Source of the DNA: Paraspadella gotoi
Lineage: Eukaryota; Chaetognatha
Assembly (NCBI GenBank): GCA_051294375.1
Contig: CM119264.1
Location: 6,764,804-6,828,803, forward strand
Reading direction: 5' to 3'
DNA length: 64,000 nt
Shown here: positions 1-13,294 of the stretch, one piece after another
Numbering within the stretch: the stretch's first letter is position 1
Layout of the letters: the number at the start of each line of letters is the position of its first letter
Translations under genes and position numbers: made by a program
Notes under the pieces: model-generated
Database searches by the model: none
What the model saw: the letters and a program-made list of their open reading frames with translations, nothing else
What the model was told of the DNA's origin: nothing

Positions 1-58
1 TTGGTCTTAGCCTTGGCCTTGGTCTTAGCCTTGGCCTTGGCCTTGGCCTTTTATTGGT
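1..58. repeat. TTGGCC/TTGGTC/TTAGCC hexanucleotide repeat at window edge
   Basis: About nine imperfect six-base units; the array continues left of the window. Confidence 0.8.
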
Positions 59-102
59 CTTCCACACGAGAAGATTTTGGCTCAGGATTTTTGCAGTCGA
101 AC

Positions 103-419
103 AAACAAGTCAAACATCGCAGGAAAAGGTTCTGAGGGAGAAAGACGATGACATGACAGGTGAGAATCAAAAGCATGGCGACAACAACAACAACAACGAC
201 GACGACGATGACCACCACGAAATCCACAAACAAAATTCCGAAAAAAAAGAAAACGACGCCAAAATCCCGACTTCGTGGAAATTCTTAGATGGAATCGTGG
301 GTTGGAATCGGCGGCTGGAACGGGTCACTGCTCCTCCCCGAGAGAGGGGATTAAAGCCCAGGGGGATCAGTGACGCTGCCCCCCAGGCCCCTCTACGTCC
401 CCCCCTTGACCCGACTTGA
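103..419 (+). CDS. Acidic Asn/Asp-repeat reading frame, doubtful
   Basis: An open frame with an Asn5-Asp5 run from AAC/GAC triplets, then HHEIHKQNSEKKENDAKIP and a Pro/Arg-rich end. Composition is protein-like in part, but there is no homology, start context or splice site I can trust. Confidence 0.15.
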
Positions 420-535
420 TTATGAATCAGAAAGAGTGCGTGAGAGAGAGATGACTGCTCATCCTAATAAGCTCAGAGGGTTAGTTTTGTTTATCCAAGG
501 ACAGGTTTGAAGAGAGAAATGTTTTCCAATCCATA

Positions 536-1372
<837 letters not shown>

Positions 1373-1639
1373 TTGCCCCGCCAAAAGCCGAGGGTCAACT
1401 CGAAAGAAGTAGTTCTTAGATGGAGTTATTCGCGGCGAAAAAATGACGGCGACGATGACGACGCTGATGTCAACAACGACGACGACGAAAACGACGACGA
1501 TGACGACGCTGATGTCAACAACGACGACGAGTCATGGGAACCGCCTCCGTCTCCGAGCGGCCAAATCTTCTTTGACGCGGATTTTCGGAGGAGGAGAAAA
1601 ATGAAAGGAGCGACGTGGAGTTTGACGGGGAAAATATGA
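1373..1639 (+). CDS. Acidic tandem-repeat ORF, doubtful
   Basis: Contains a duplicated unit of about 15 codons (DDDDADVNNDDDEND, then DDDDADVNNDDESWE), then PPPSPSGQIFFDADFRRRR. The duplication keeps frame, mildly favouring coding, but GAC triplet slippage alone would do the same. A similar acidic frame lies at 12104-12326. Confidence 0.2.
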   Translation: MPRQKPRVNSKEVVLRWSYSRRKNDGDDDDADVNNDDDENDDDDDADVNNDDESWEPPPSPSGQIFFDADFRRRRKMKGATWSLTGKI

Positions 1640-4234
1640 TAATGTGATAATGTGACATTAAGATATTAAGATATTGTGATAGCGCGAAAACAATGGGATC
1701 GCGAAGTGACCAAGGAGTCCCGACGTGAGAAAGGCTGGGCGACTTCGACGACGACGAAAACGACGACGATGGCGACGACGATGTCCAAAGTCAGGAGGCA
1801 ACACTGCTTGTTTTATTGTTTTAATAAGTTTTATGAAATTAATGAAAAAGTTTATTTTGGTTGTATCAATTTAATAGAGAGGATATGCGCTGGCCCAATG
1901 CCCATATTCTCGTTGGTAAATTTTTTTTTACCTTTCTTTTATTTTTCGTTGTTATTTTTCAATTAATTATTAATTTATTATTATTATTAATTATATTATT
2001 TCAAATATATTAATATATTAATTATTATCTTATTAATGCCAAAATAGCTAAGAAAAAATACAAGCAGTTTTTCCTCTCATCGGTGGTGGCAACCTCCGCT
2101 GATATAATTTCAATGTCGGGCATCTCTAATTCTCTACAACCACTTTGGGAGTTTGTCACTCCATTATTCAAGGAATCATCATCGTGATGGCTGTGAAATA
2201 TGTCACACCTACTGTTCACTCTCACTCCGCTCTTCAATCAATCCAGTCTTATATATACATATATATATATGAATTTGAAATTGGTACAACCAATATAAAA
2301 TTATCCATTCATTTAATAAATAAGCTAAATCTTTCCCCCAAAATTGAATACTTCGACGATAGCTCAACCTTTTCAACCTCGGCTGGAGGAAATTGTCTTT
2401 TTCATCTTTGAAAGGCCACCGGAAAAAATACAACGACGCAAAACCACTTTTGTTAAAACTTTTCAAAATTTAATTAACAATTTAAAAAGTCTAAGATTAT
2501 CTCTCTCTCTCTTTCTCTCTCCTCTCTTCTCTCACTTTTCCACAATAGAGGGCACTGTGCCGAAATCCGAGCGAGCCACGGACAAGCTGGTCGCGTCGAA
2601 GGAAGGGGGGGAGGAAGGAGGAAGAGGAGGAGGAACGGGAGGAAGAGGAGGAGCGAGAGGAAGAGGAGGAGGAGATATTCTTTTCCTGGTAATTCATTGC
2701 GCAGATGGTAAATGAGAAAAGAAATGTCGGGTTCGGGCAAAAATTAAAAAAAGAGGCACATAAAGGCTCATTTCCGCTTCCAGGTTCACAGGTTTGTGAG
2801 GATGTGATGAGAGAGAGAGAGAAAGAGAGAGAGAGAAAGAGAGAGAGAGAAAGAGAGAGATATTTTTTTGTACCAGAGAAAAAGTGTACTACGTACTTTT
2901 TACTAGTTATAAAATGTTTTTGTGTCCCAACATCTCTGATAAGTCGTTAAGAGTACATTAAGAAATCCCAATTTAATTTTTACATCTTTTAAAAAGATAT
3001 CTGACAGTGAGATTACATAAATAAACAAAGACTATTACGAAAATTAACCGGATACACAGAGGATGCAAGCATTGCACGATAAATTTTTCTACTTGTACAT
3101 ACTTCATTCTGAAATATCGCAATAACTTTTGAATAAATCTGGCAGTTTGAATTAAATCAACAATTCAACATGAAACGACAGAGTTGACAAAAATAATTTA
3201 AATATCTTTTGTTTCATACTAAACGAAATATCGTCAGATGGCAGGAAGAATCGCATAAAAAATTAAACATAAGAACGTTAATTTGAAAATTACACATTTA
3301 ATGAAACAATTGATCCATAAAAAATTTAAAATTTTTTGGAGATGTTAGTGTTGTCTTCTGGAAATGTAGGATTCATATATTATAGAGCTTAGCAGCCTTG
3401 TATCCTGGACAATTCCTATTATGTGTTGTTGCTCCTTTTTTTTTTGCATTGTAGTTGAATGATTCAAGAGCATAACCCTGTGGGTAATTGTACTTTTGTT
3501 TGGATTAGATTACTGGATTTTAACGTAAACGTTGTCATTTCTCTAGTATAACCTTTGTCAAGATTACTCCTCAGAGCATATTTTTTTTAATGTTTAAAAA
3601 TGATTTAAAACACCTAAGCAATTCTCATCTTACCTGTTAATCACCACAAACTGATGCGAAAATTTTATATTTGATAAAACATTATTTACAAGTAATGCAC
3701 ATCAAGGTAACTAGCATAAAGCTTAATAATCGTAACCAAATATCTATCACAAAGACTGAGCTGAAGGTTTTTGTGATAGCATTCGTTACTGATTTGGGTT
3801 TTCTGAATAATGTTGTGAGATTTAAAATTGATAAGTGAAAAAAAAACTGGATTCGATGAAAAAAAAAATTCAGGCGCATGCTTGCAAATATACATTAGTA
3901 ATAGGAATAATTCGGGTATTTTTTTAACTGAAACTATATATATTGCTATCGCCGGTGTAGGGAAACATTTGTTTTTAAAACTACAACTAATTTTTTTTAT
4001 GGAATAGCTATGTTTTTTTTTGGTGTCGTTCGCCAAGAGTTTTGACCAGAAAATCGAAAACGAGATCAATGACTCGTTGGTAAATATGAATGACTTTTAT
4101 TTAAACATTTTACGTGAGCCCAAAAATGGCTGCGGCGAAAAAAGGAGTTTTCAATTAAATGCATATGAAATGTCTGTTCTAATGTATCCGATTTTAAAAA
4201 GGATGGAAAGTGGGGAAAGTGGGTAGTGGGGAAC
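1640..4234. other. AT-rich intergenic DNA
   Basis: Contains a GGA-rich purine block at 2600-2675 and an interrupted GA/GAAA tract at 2808-2860; otherwise AT-rich unique DNA. No gene or RNA recognised. Confidence 0.6.
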
Positions 4235-4344
<110 letters not shown>

Positions 4345-4424
4345 TTACACCAAATCGATAAAATATATCCCTCCCCGAAAAATTCCGCATTTCATTTCAG
4401 CAAATCCTTTCTTTTTTTTTCTTT

Positions 4425-4430
4425 TTTATT
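4425..4430 (-). terminator. AATAAA poly(A) signal of the two-TM gene
   Basis: AATAAA on the minus strand about 32 bases after the TGA at 4464-4462, in an A-rich context. Confidence 0.55.
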
Positions 4431-4461
4431 CTTTCTTTTTTTCCTTTTTCTTTTTTTTTCT

Positions 4462-4904
4462 TCAGTCTTCGATGACGTTGATGACGATTTCACTTTTCGT
4501 CGTCGTCATCATCGTCGTCGTCGTTGTCGCCGTCGTCGTTTCCCTCTCTGCGCCGCCGCCGCCGCCAGCGTCCCGAGACCGGCGGCGCCGCGACGCCCGC
4601 TTCGGCGGCGGCGCCAGTTTGTTGTTGTCGACGCCGAGAAAGACGCCGCTGAAGGAAGGGCGCCGTGGTTGGGCCTCGGAGACACCGCCAACCTCGAGGG
4701 CGCTGTTGGCGGAATGGCGCCGCGTGTCGATGAGCGGGGCTTTGGTCGATGGACGCCGGAGAGACGTCGACGTACGACCGTCGAAGGCGGGGCTGCTCTG
4801 ACTCGGCGTCAAACAGGGCGTGGGAGCCCGCGAGGCTCGCCGCGAGGGAGCGCGACTGGAACGCCGGGAGTGAGAGACTTCCGAGGAGCAGCTGGGTCGG
4901 TGGA
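4462..4904 (-). CDS. Two-TM protein, last exon (basic, low-complexity tail)
   Basis: 147 codons including stop. It is rich in RRSSR-, RRAS-, RRPS- and RRHS-type Ser/Arg motifs (possible basophilic-kinase sites), then a poly-Gly run, then a Thr/Met run made by an ACG/GTC triplet repeat, and ends with an acidic-hydrophobic SEIVINVIED. GC-rich. Overlapping ORFs in other frames are shadows of the triplet repeat. Confidence 0.7.
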
Positions 4905-6098
4905 CTGCGGGAAAGGGGGGGTGTGTTAATATGTATTAAAAGCATTTTTATTTGAATTCAACATTGTTGATTCAGTACATTCAATAACATCATATATTAT
5001 CAAAAATGTGAAAAACAATGAAAAAATGTTGAGCTGAGATTCAGCTTAAAGGGTAGAAAAATATTGTTTTGCAACAGCTATTATGTTATAAAACTGTTGT
5101 AAAACGTTGACCGTTACAGATAAGAACCTAATCGTTTAGTACTTTTAATGACTTTACATATTGTCACATTTGAAAAAAAAAATGTTTAACTTTACTTAGT
5201 TTTTTTTTTTCCTGACCTTTCCGTTTCTTTTCTTTGACCGAATTCATGAAGCAAAATCCCCCGCAGATGGCACCACCGGCTCCGAAAACCAACATGGCCG
5301 CGCCCACGCAGACGTAATAGTAGTAGGAATCGTTGGGGTTTTTTAGGTATCTGTGAGAATGGAAAATAGGCGAGGGAAGAAGAGGGCGAAAAGAGAATGT
5401 CAGGAATTGAGGGAGAAGTGAGAAGGAAAAGAAAAAAAAGGGAGGAAAACGAAAAAAAGGGAGGAAAAAGAAAAGGAAGAATATGGAGGAAAAGGCAAGG
5501 AGCCGGAAATAAATAATTAAAGCTCACTTAATGCCAACTGCTTCTGATGCCTCATAAAAAAAGATTAATTTTTTTGTTCGCCGCGAGGGGGATCTGAGCA
5601 ACGAGCAGAGAGGCTTTTCACGGAGGGAGAGAAGGGATGATAAATGGGCAGTCGTTTTAGGCTTGTTAGATATTTTTTTTTTAAATGTGGAATTACACAC
5701 ATAACAAAAGGGTAAAGGTTTTATTCTTGACTGGCTAGATTTCTGAAAGTACTCATTAAGAATTATATCATAAATTAACGAAAACTCCAAATCACACTTC
5801 AAATGTCAAATATATTCGATTCGTTTAAAAGTATTATGAAAGAGTCTTAGCCGAAGTAGTCTAGGTAAAATATTCACTACTATCACAAGTAGTCGTTGCT
5901 TGTTAAGTAGATTCACTTCTATATCTTATATCCCAACTTACCCTAACCTGACAATAACTTACCCCAAGTAGTTGAGAATGACGAGATAAACGGCGCCGAC
6001 GAGCATGAAGACGACGCCGCAGATCATCAAGATGAGACACGCCCTCTGCTGCGGAGGCGTCAGGCGCACGGTGGCGCGGCGAAAGTCGGGGTCGTTGG
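4462..6098 (-). CDS. Two-transmembrane protein with basic Ser/Arg tail, 3' three exons
   Basis: Exons read on the minus strand are 6098-5963, 5350-5217 and 4904-4462. Junction phases (2, then 1) match, and all splice sites are GT-AG (CTTCCAG acceptor, GTAAGT donor, CACAG, GTCAGG, CCGCAG). The product part is about 236 residues. It has a juxtamembrane segment RLTPPQQRA, a first membrane helix (LILMICGVVFMLVGAVYLVI), a short loop YLKNPNDSYYYY, a second helix rich in Gly/Ala/Cys (VCVGAAMLVFGAGGAICGGF), a basic KEKKRK stop-transfer, and a long tail rich in Ser, Arg, Pro and Thr ending SEIVINVIED. This looks like a membrane hairpin with a cytoplasmic tail. No family recognised. The N-terminal exon or exons must lie beyond 6100 and were not found. 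Confidence 0.75.
5217..5350 (-). CDS. Two-TM protein, exon with second membrane helix
   Basis: It encodes YLKNPNDSYYYY, the second membrane segment and NSVKEKKRK. The positive cluster right after the helix suggests a cytoplasmic C-terminus. It begins with one base and ends phase 1. Confidence 0.75.
5963..6098 (-). CDS. Two-TM protein, exon with first membrane helix
   Basis: It encodes NDPDFRRATVRLTPPQQRAC, then the first hydrophobic helix and ILNYL. It begins with two bases completing an upstream codon, so it is internal, and ends phase 2 at a consensus GTAAGT. Codons are GC-rich at position 3 against AT-rich flanks, which supports real coding. Confidence 0.75.
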
Positions 6099-6561
6099 CT
6101 GGAAGCGGGAAAAGTAAGGCTTGGGCGAGGATCAAGTTTGAAGTAATTTTGTATTTTTTACGTTACGTCAAATTTCGAAATAAACATTTTTTTGAAGTTT
6201 AAAATACTACTATATCAGTTTTGAAATTTCTCCTCTGTGTCTACTAACATCAATGCCCGAGTTGACTGCTTCCCCCCATTTTTTCAGACCTATTTCACCT
6301 GCAAGGATAGTAAGTTTCTTTTAATACAAATTTACTTCCTTTCATGTAACGGTTTGTTTAACATGTGTTTCATGTGCAAATGTTTCTAGATCTTTGCTTC
6401 TTTGTTTCTTTGCTTTCTTTCTTTTTCTTTCTTTTCTTTTTTCCCTGCTTTTTCTCCCCTCTTTAGTTCTTTCTTTTTTTCCCCATCTAATGGTATGTGG
6501 AGAAAAAAGTCCCACGAAGAAAGGAACCGGATTATTTTTAGACTCCGAAAAAAAAAGGAAA

Positions 6562-6587
6562 ATGGCGGGAACCAAGAATCGATTAAG
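6562..6587 (+). CDS. Possible short first coding exon (MAGTKNRLR...)
   Basis: An AAAATGGCG start context is followed by eight codons and a consensus donor AAG/GTGAGT, reading MAGTKNRL plus two bases. It would open a plus-strand gene divergent from the two-TM gene. I could not find the next exon, so this may be chance. Confidence 0.2.
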
Positions 6588-7162
6588 GTGAGTTTCGTAT
6601 TCGGTTTCGCCTTCCGGGTTCCGCGAATCAAAAAGCAAGTAAGGAGTCGGTAAAATAAGGGAATTTTCTGCGGACAACAAACAGCAATATTATTAGCTGT
6701 ATAATTAGCTGTATTATACAGTGTATAATGTATATTTGTCCATTTTCTAACAGTAACTGACTCTTAAAATTATATTTTATAAACATTTTTAGGTATATAA
6801 ATTAGTAAAAATAACTAGAAAGACTTTTCTCAGTGATAAATATATATATACGGATATCTTGAAAATAGTACGAATATGGCATATATTTCGAGAGACAGTT
6901 GCAATTTTCGACACATACCGGGGCAACGCACTCCAGTCACCTAAAGGGATGAAGCCCTTCGGCGATTGGCGCCAAATGTAAACAAACCAACTTTTTATCA
7001 ATTTCGGGTTTCCTAGACGGTGGACTGAATTCTTGAAATTGGAAAAAAAAAAGTTTTAAAAACTCAACTTTTTCATCGGGTATTTACTACTAAACTTTCA
7101 ATGTAAATTTTTTTTAAATAGTAATGTTATTGTATTAATCCTTTCAGTTTCGTTGAGTTGAG

Positions 7163-7208
7163 ATTTAAGCAAAGTTCGAAATTAGTTTCTTCAACGATTT
7201 TTATTTTT
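7163..7208 (+). repeat. Left terminal inverted repeat of the hammerhead element
   Basis: Starts ATTTAAGCAAAGTTCG and ends GATTTTTATTTTT. It is the exact reverse complement of 7403-7448. Confidence 0.9.
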
Positions 7209-7249
7209 CATTCTTTAAACCACTATCTCTGTGTTGGAAACTTTTTGCC

Positions 7250-7327
<78 letters not shown>
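7250..7327 (+). repeat. (CT)n inside the hammerhead element
   Basis: Pure CT apart from one TTT near the start. Its place between the TIRs suggests the SSR moves with, or expanded within, the element. Confidence 0.9.
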
Positions 7328-7329
<2 letters not shown>

Positions 7330-7363
7330 TCTTTTGCACAAATTTGTAAAATATTTATTAACG

Positions 7364-7402
7364 CTGATGAAGATTCGAAAAAGAGTCGAAACATGTCCGT
7401 AC
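7364..7402 (+). ncRNA. Hammerhead ribozyme-like motif, intact core
   Basis: CTGATGA (7364-7370), stem II GATTC/GAGTC (7372-7376 with 7383-7387, one G-U pair) with loop GAAAAA, then GAAA (7388-7391). A very short stem III follows (C7392 with G7399), then GTA at 7399-7401, where self-cleavage would fall before C7402. An A/T-only stem I is possible (UUUAUU upstream with AAUAAA downstream). Weak stem III is typical of retroelement hammerheads that act as dimers. Structure was judged by eye. Confidence 0.6.
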
Positions 7403-7448
7403 AAAAATAAAAATCGTTGAAGAAACTAATTTCGAACTTTGCTTAAAT
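7403..7448 (-). repeat. Right terminal inverted repeat of the hammerhead element
   Basis: Exact reverse complement of 7163-7208. It begins one or two bases after the cleavage position predicted for the adjoining hammerhead core. Confidence 0.9.
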
Positions 7449-7829
7449 AGTAATGTTAAAATAGCTATTACAAAATCACAACGAAGTTAATGATTGATCC
7501 AAAAAAAAAATAAAAGCCAAAGATTTTAATGGGTCTAAATTAAAAATTTAACTGAACATTTATTTTTCGGGAATAAATTAAAACAAACTTAGTGCACCTT
7601 AAACTTTTTCTGCAAGGCCTTGCAAAAACCGTCTCGCTTTCCTTTCAAATATTTTCTTTATATTTTCTTTGTCCTCTTGCGTCTCTCAGTCTCTGTTTGT
7701 TTTAGCTTGCTGACAATTCTCTCGCCAGACTCGACAGCGCGGAAAGTATCGACGTCGAACCCCAAAATTTCTCTTTTTACGATTATTTCTTTTCGCGCCC
7801 TTCAGTTTTCTCTTTTAGACCAAGATAGT

Positions 7830-7831
<2 letters not shown>

Positions 7832-7926
<95 letters not shown>
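7832..7926 (+). repeat. (CT)n microsatellite
   Basis: About 95 bp of CT. Confidence 0.95.
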
Positions 7927-7928
<2 letters not shown>

Positions 7929-8276
7929 TTTTTCGTAAAGACTAAATGATCATTTTTATCCCAAGCTCTTTTCCTCTTTCATTCGCTGGTTTTATGATGA
8001 TTCATTGTGCCCAATACCGACTCTTGTTCTATTTTCTCTCTTCCATTTCATTCCCTTTCTTTTTTCTCTTCTCTTTTACCCCATCATCGTTCCAATATCT
8101 GTCATTTTTCTCGTCTTTTCCCTTTTTATCACCGACTTCACGTCTGATATCACGTTTTCCCAGTTTTTCCTTCCCATTCCCGGTATACTTTCTTTTCCGC
8201 AGCTGCCCCCCTGTTCATATATTCCCAATTTTATTGCTTCCTCTTCAGTCCCTTAGCTCCTGACTTCCACTTTCAC

Positions 8277-8557
<281 letters not shown>

Positions 8558-10342
8558 CAACCATCTCACCTTGTGCCTGCGCTCTTCCTTTAAGCTTGGG
8601 AATGTATCTCACGGCCAGCGGCATTTTTTACTCGTGATCTTCACCCGATCCTTTCGCCTTCGTCACATCCGTTTCGTTCATTTCCGTTTCGCTTTGGTCG
8701 CCTTCGCTTCGTCGTCGTCGTCGTTGTTATTTTTGTTTTTTTGCTCGACGTCGTCGTCGTCGTCGTCGTCCTTGTCGTGGATCAACGAGAGGAAAAGGAA
8801 TTGGTTGACATGGAAGTTTTGGCGACGAGTCTCGTGTCACTGAGCCCGGAGCAGGGACGGGCCGACGCGCCGCAACAACGGATTAGACGACGCCGGGATG
8901 GGTAGGGTGACGCTCCTAATCCATATCGAGAACGCCATTTATCGAGGCGGTTCGCATGTCAAACGACGCGACGAACGAACGAACGATGGATTATGTCATA
9001 ATGTCATTATGCATGCCAGTCGGGAATGCTTCGTGCTTGGTTAAAATTTGATTAAATAACTATTTAAAAAAAAAATATGACGATAACTTGCGAGTTGAAT
9101 GCGACGCACAACGGACCCACAATTGACGGATGACGATAACCCCGGGATCGCTTAGGCAACCGACACGCATGACGTAAAAAGAGCCAGCCGTGACGCCGTG
9201 ACGCCGTGACGCGAGAGGCCGACCGCGTTGACGCGAGTCACGCTCTTCGACGCCTAACCAGCGCCATAGCAATTGATGTCAACGAGAGAGGCAAGACCTC
9301 GTTCCAGTGTGACAACGCGACGATGACCGAGCGAGGCGTGGGCGCCTGATGGTTGCAGCGAGGGGCGACCAGGTGACCTATAGAGATGAAAGGATTGAGA
9401 CAGAAATACGTCGGTTCATCTCATTCTCGCGCGACGATGACACGTTCACCTTCAGATTATGATTGTGATTAGTTATTGGTAGATGGACGAGGTGACGTGG
9501 GCTTGGGAAATGGCGCGAAGCGGTCGCCTTGCCGGGTTATATGCAGATGCCTGTATGTCCTTCCGTCGTTTTGTTGATGTTTGACGAAACAACGAAATAG
9601 TTTTATATAATTAATTATGGCGTTATTTGTAGCACCCGAATGTCGTTAATCGTTGTTTGCAAAGTCGCATTCGTGTAATCTTTTGCGCTATAACGGGGCT
9701 GCTGGTGACGCTGCTACGAAGCGGCTGAGGCGGAGGCCACGTCTAGATCCAGGACGCGTGCGACGGGACGAAGACTGACGTTACTGGAAAGAGTAGGAGC
9801 AAAGGGCGTGGAGGGTGGGGGGTTGGGATAGAGGTGGAGCAATTGCTGGATTGAGCAATATAAGATTATTTGAAGTATGATCGGGATAAAACATAAAACC
9901 AAGCATCGAATTGCGGCATAGTTAGTTGAAAACTACAATTCTATAAAATTATGAAATTGCGGATTTGAGCGAATAGGATTAAAAGGATTTTCAGTCCATT
10001 GAGACGATGGCGGAATGCGAGAATCCAGGCCTGATGGCGCCACGCCAGCGCAAGCCTTTTTTTCATCGTCGATTTTTGGCCCCGAAACATTTTTTTACTA
10101 TTTTTTGATTCTATTTTTCTTTTTATTTTCCTTGTTTTTTTTATCGCCACTCTCACTCCGGTTTTTTTTATTCTTCCAAATTTTATTCCTCCACGGAATT
10201 TTCTCTCGACTCTTTTCCTTCACAAACTTGCTCCGTTTTTTTTTCTTTCTCTCTTTTTCCCCGGGGCGTTTATTTGGATTTTCCCTCTTTCTCTCTCCCG
10301 CTCTCCATTATTTTTTATCTTGGAATCTTGAGAAGGAGAGTC

Positions 10343-11439
<1,097 letters not shown>

Positions 11440-11440
<1 letters not shown>

Positions 11441-11466
11441 TTTCTTTCTTTCTTTCTTTCTTTCAT

Positions 11467-11554
<88 letters not shown>

Positions 11555-11557
11555 TCA
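11440..11557 (+). repeat. (TTTC)n microsatellite
   Basis: About 29 units with one CATT interruption near the start. Confidence 0.95.
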
Positions 11558-11904
11558 TCTTTCTTTCTTTCTGTTTTCTTTTTTACTTTATATTTTCTTT
11601 TTTTCCCTTTTCTTCAAATGATTGAAAATCGGAAATCTATCTCGAATTTTCCATGTCGCCACGTCTGCTCTCAATCAGGAACGATGTAAAAAAAAACAAA
11701 CAAATTTTCAGATTCACTTAAATATTGTTTCGTATGAAGAATAGATTTTCAAGCTTTTAACTCGACGACGACGACGCCAAAAACGACGACCATGACGACG
11801 ACGACGACACCGGAAACGCCCAGTGTCAAAAGGTCGAAAGAAATCAATCAGAATCATCTTATCACCTGAAACCCGTTTCTAGCTCATTTGTCACTTTCCC
11901 TTTA

Positions 11905-12021
<117 letters not shown>

Positions 12022-12097
12022 CCAAGGGACACAAAAGGCACAAAAGAGACTTGACATCAAACAAAAGGTCAACGGATGTTGATGTCTTCTTTTCCAG

Positions 12098-12326
12098 TTT
12101 CGAGTCATCGCGACGCCAACAATCCTTTCGGGCTTTTCGGGTTTCATTCAAGGATCCCTATGGGGGCGTCGACGACGACGACGACGACGACGACGAGGAC
12201 GACGACGATGTGGACGACGACGACGACTTCGACGACGAGGACGACGACAATGACATCTTTGCGGACGGAGAAAACAAATTTAAAGATGACGATGAGGAAG
12301 ACGAATTTGATGACTTAAAATTATAA
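12098..12326 (+). CDS. Possible terminal exon with acidic Asp-rich tail
   Basis: After TCTTCTTTTCCAG the frame reads FESSRRQQSFRAFRVSFKDP, then Asp/Glu runs from GAC repeats and a less repetitive end (DIFADGENKFKDDDEEDEF, then DDLKL) before TAA. Continuation of acidic coding beyond the pure repeat favours a real acidic C-terminus. No upstream exon was identified. Confidence 0.3.
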
Positions 12327-12789
12327 TAACTACAAATATACTATAAACCATATAAAGTTAGGAGCAAGATAGCTTATTTATTAAATTAATGGATAATATT
12401 TATATTGGTTGTACCAATTTCATATAAGTATGAGATCCCATATGATGGGATTCAAATTAACACTCTCTTCTCTCATTCACCATCTACAACAAACTCACAT
12501 CATTTCGCACTACTTTGGCATTTGCGTCACCAATGACGTCAAGAATTTTTGTCGTTAGACGTGACGTCATTAATTGCGCCATCACGTTTGGTGCCATTGA
12601 AACAGTAACTACATTCTCACGCGCAAAGGATATCTTATCTTATGAACGGAAATTCTTGTTTATTAATTGTTGTTTGTTTAGTAATTCTGTATATACGTAA
12701 TCTGGTATGTTAAAATAAGTCCGTAGATATCTTGTTGAAAGGACCAAATTAATTTAAATAAAAACTCGCAATTAGCAAATGTTTAATAC
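12327..12789. other. AT-rich intergenic DNA
   Basis: Apart from the paired TGACGTCA sites I see nothing in it. Confidence 0.5.
12534..12569. promoter_or_regulatory. Two TGACGTCA (CRE-type) palindromes 28 bp apart
   Basis: TGACGTCA at 12534-12541 and 12562-12569. Perfect cAMP-response-element sites in a pair suggest a bound regulatory region, but no transcript start can be placed. Confidence 0.35.
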
Positions 12790-13294
12790 AATGTTTTAAA
12801 AACCTTAGCTTCTTTAATATTTGGCTCATTCCTTCACGGAATCCTGGTGAGGGGAGGAAGCTTAATCACTTTCCTCTGGTAAACCCCTCAAAGGCAATTT
12901 TAGACCCATCAACACAGGGAAAAGNNNNNNNNNNNNNNNNNNNNNNNNNNNNNNNNNNNNNNNNNNNNNNNNNNNNNNNNNNNNNNNNNNNNNNNNNNNN
13001 NNNNNNNNNNNNNNNNNNNNNNNNNNNNNNNNNNNNNNNNNNNNNNNNNNNNNNNNNNNNNNNNNNNNNNNNNNNNNNNNNNNNNNNNNNNNNNNNNNNN
13101 NNNNNNNNNNNNNNNNNNNNNNNNNNNNNNNNNNNNNNNNNNNNNNNNNNNNNNNNNNNNNNNNNNNNNNNNNNNNNNNNNNNNAAAAAAAATCTTCGAA
13201 ATAAAAATAAACCGACGACAAAAGTTGATTCAGAATGATTCGGTTTACGCTCGTCTGTCAAGGGAATTTGGGAATTATTCTCTCTCTCTCTCTA
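12790..13294 (+). repeat. Duplicated segment X with a 260-N gap inside
   Basis: Imperfect reverse complement of 17779-18221: CCTTCACGGAATCCTG, GTAAACCCCTCAA, CATCAACACAGG before the gap; AAATCTTCGAAATAAAAATA and GCTCGTCTGTCAAGG after it. Confidence 0.85.
12925..13184. other. Assembly gap (260 N)
   Basis: A run of N. The inverted copy 17779-18221 spans the same place with about 200 bp of real sequence (about 17879-18080), so the gap content can be inferred from it. Confidence 0.95.

Larger units (their letters stand above)
7114..7458 (+). mobile_element. Short hammerhead-bearing element with 46-bp perfect TIRs and 16-bp flanking repeat
   Basis: Perfect inverted repeats 7163-7208 and 7403-7448 (46 of 46) enclose a (CT)n tract and a hammerhead-like core. 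TTAAATAGTAATGTTA occurs directly repeated at 7114-7129 and 7443-7458, overlapping the TIR end by a few bases, and reads as a target-site duplication. The element has no coding capacity. Penelope-like elements and retrozymes are known to carry hammerheads in their terminal repeats; this looks like a non-autonomous member or relic. Confidence 0.6.
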
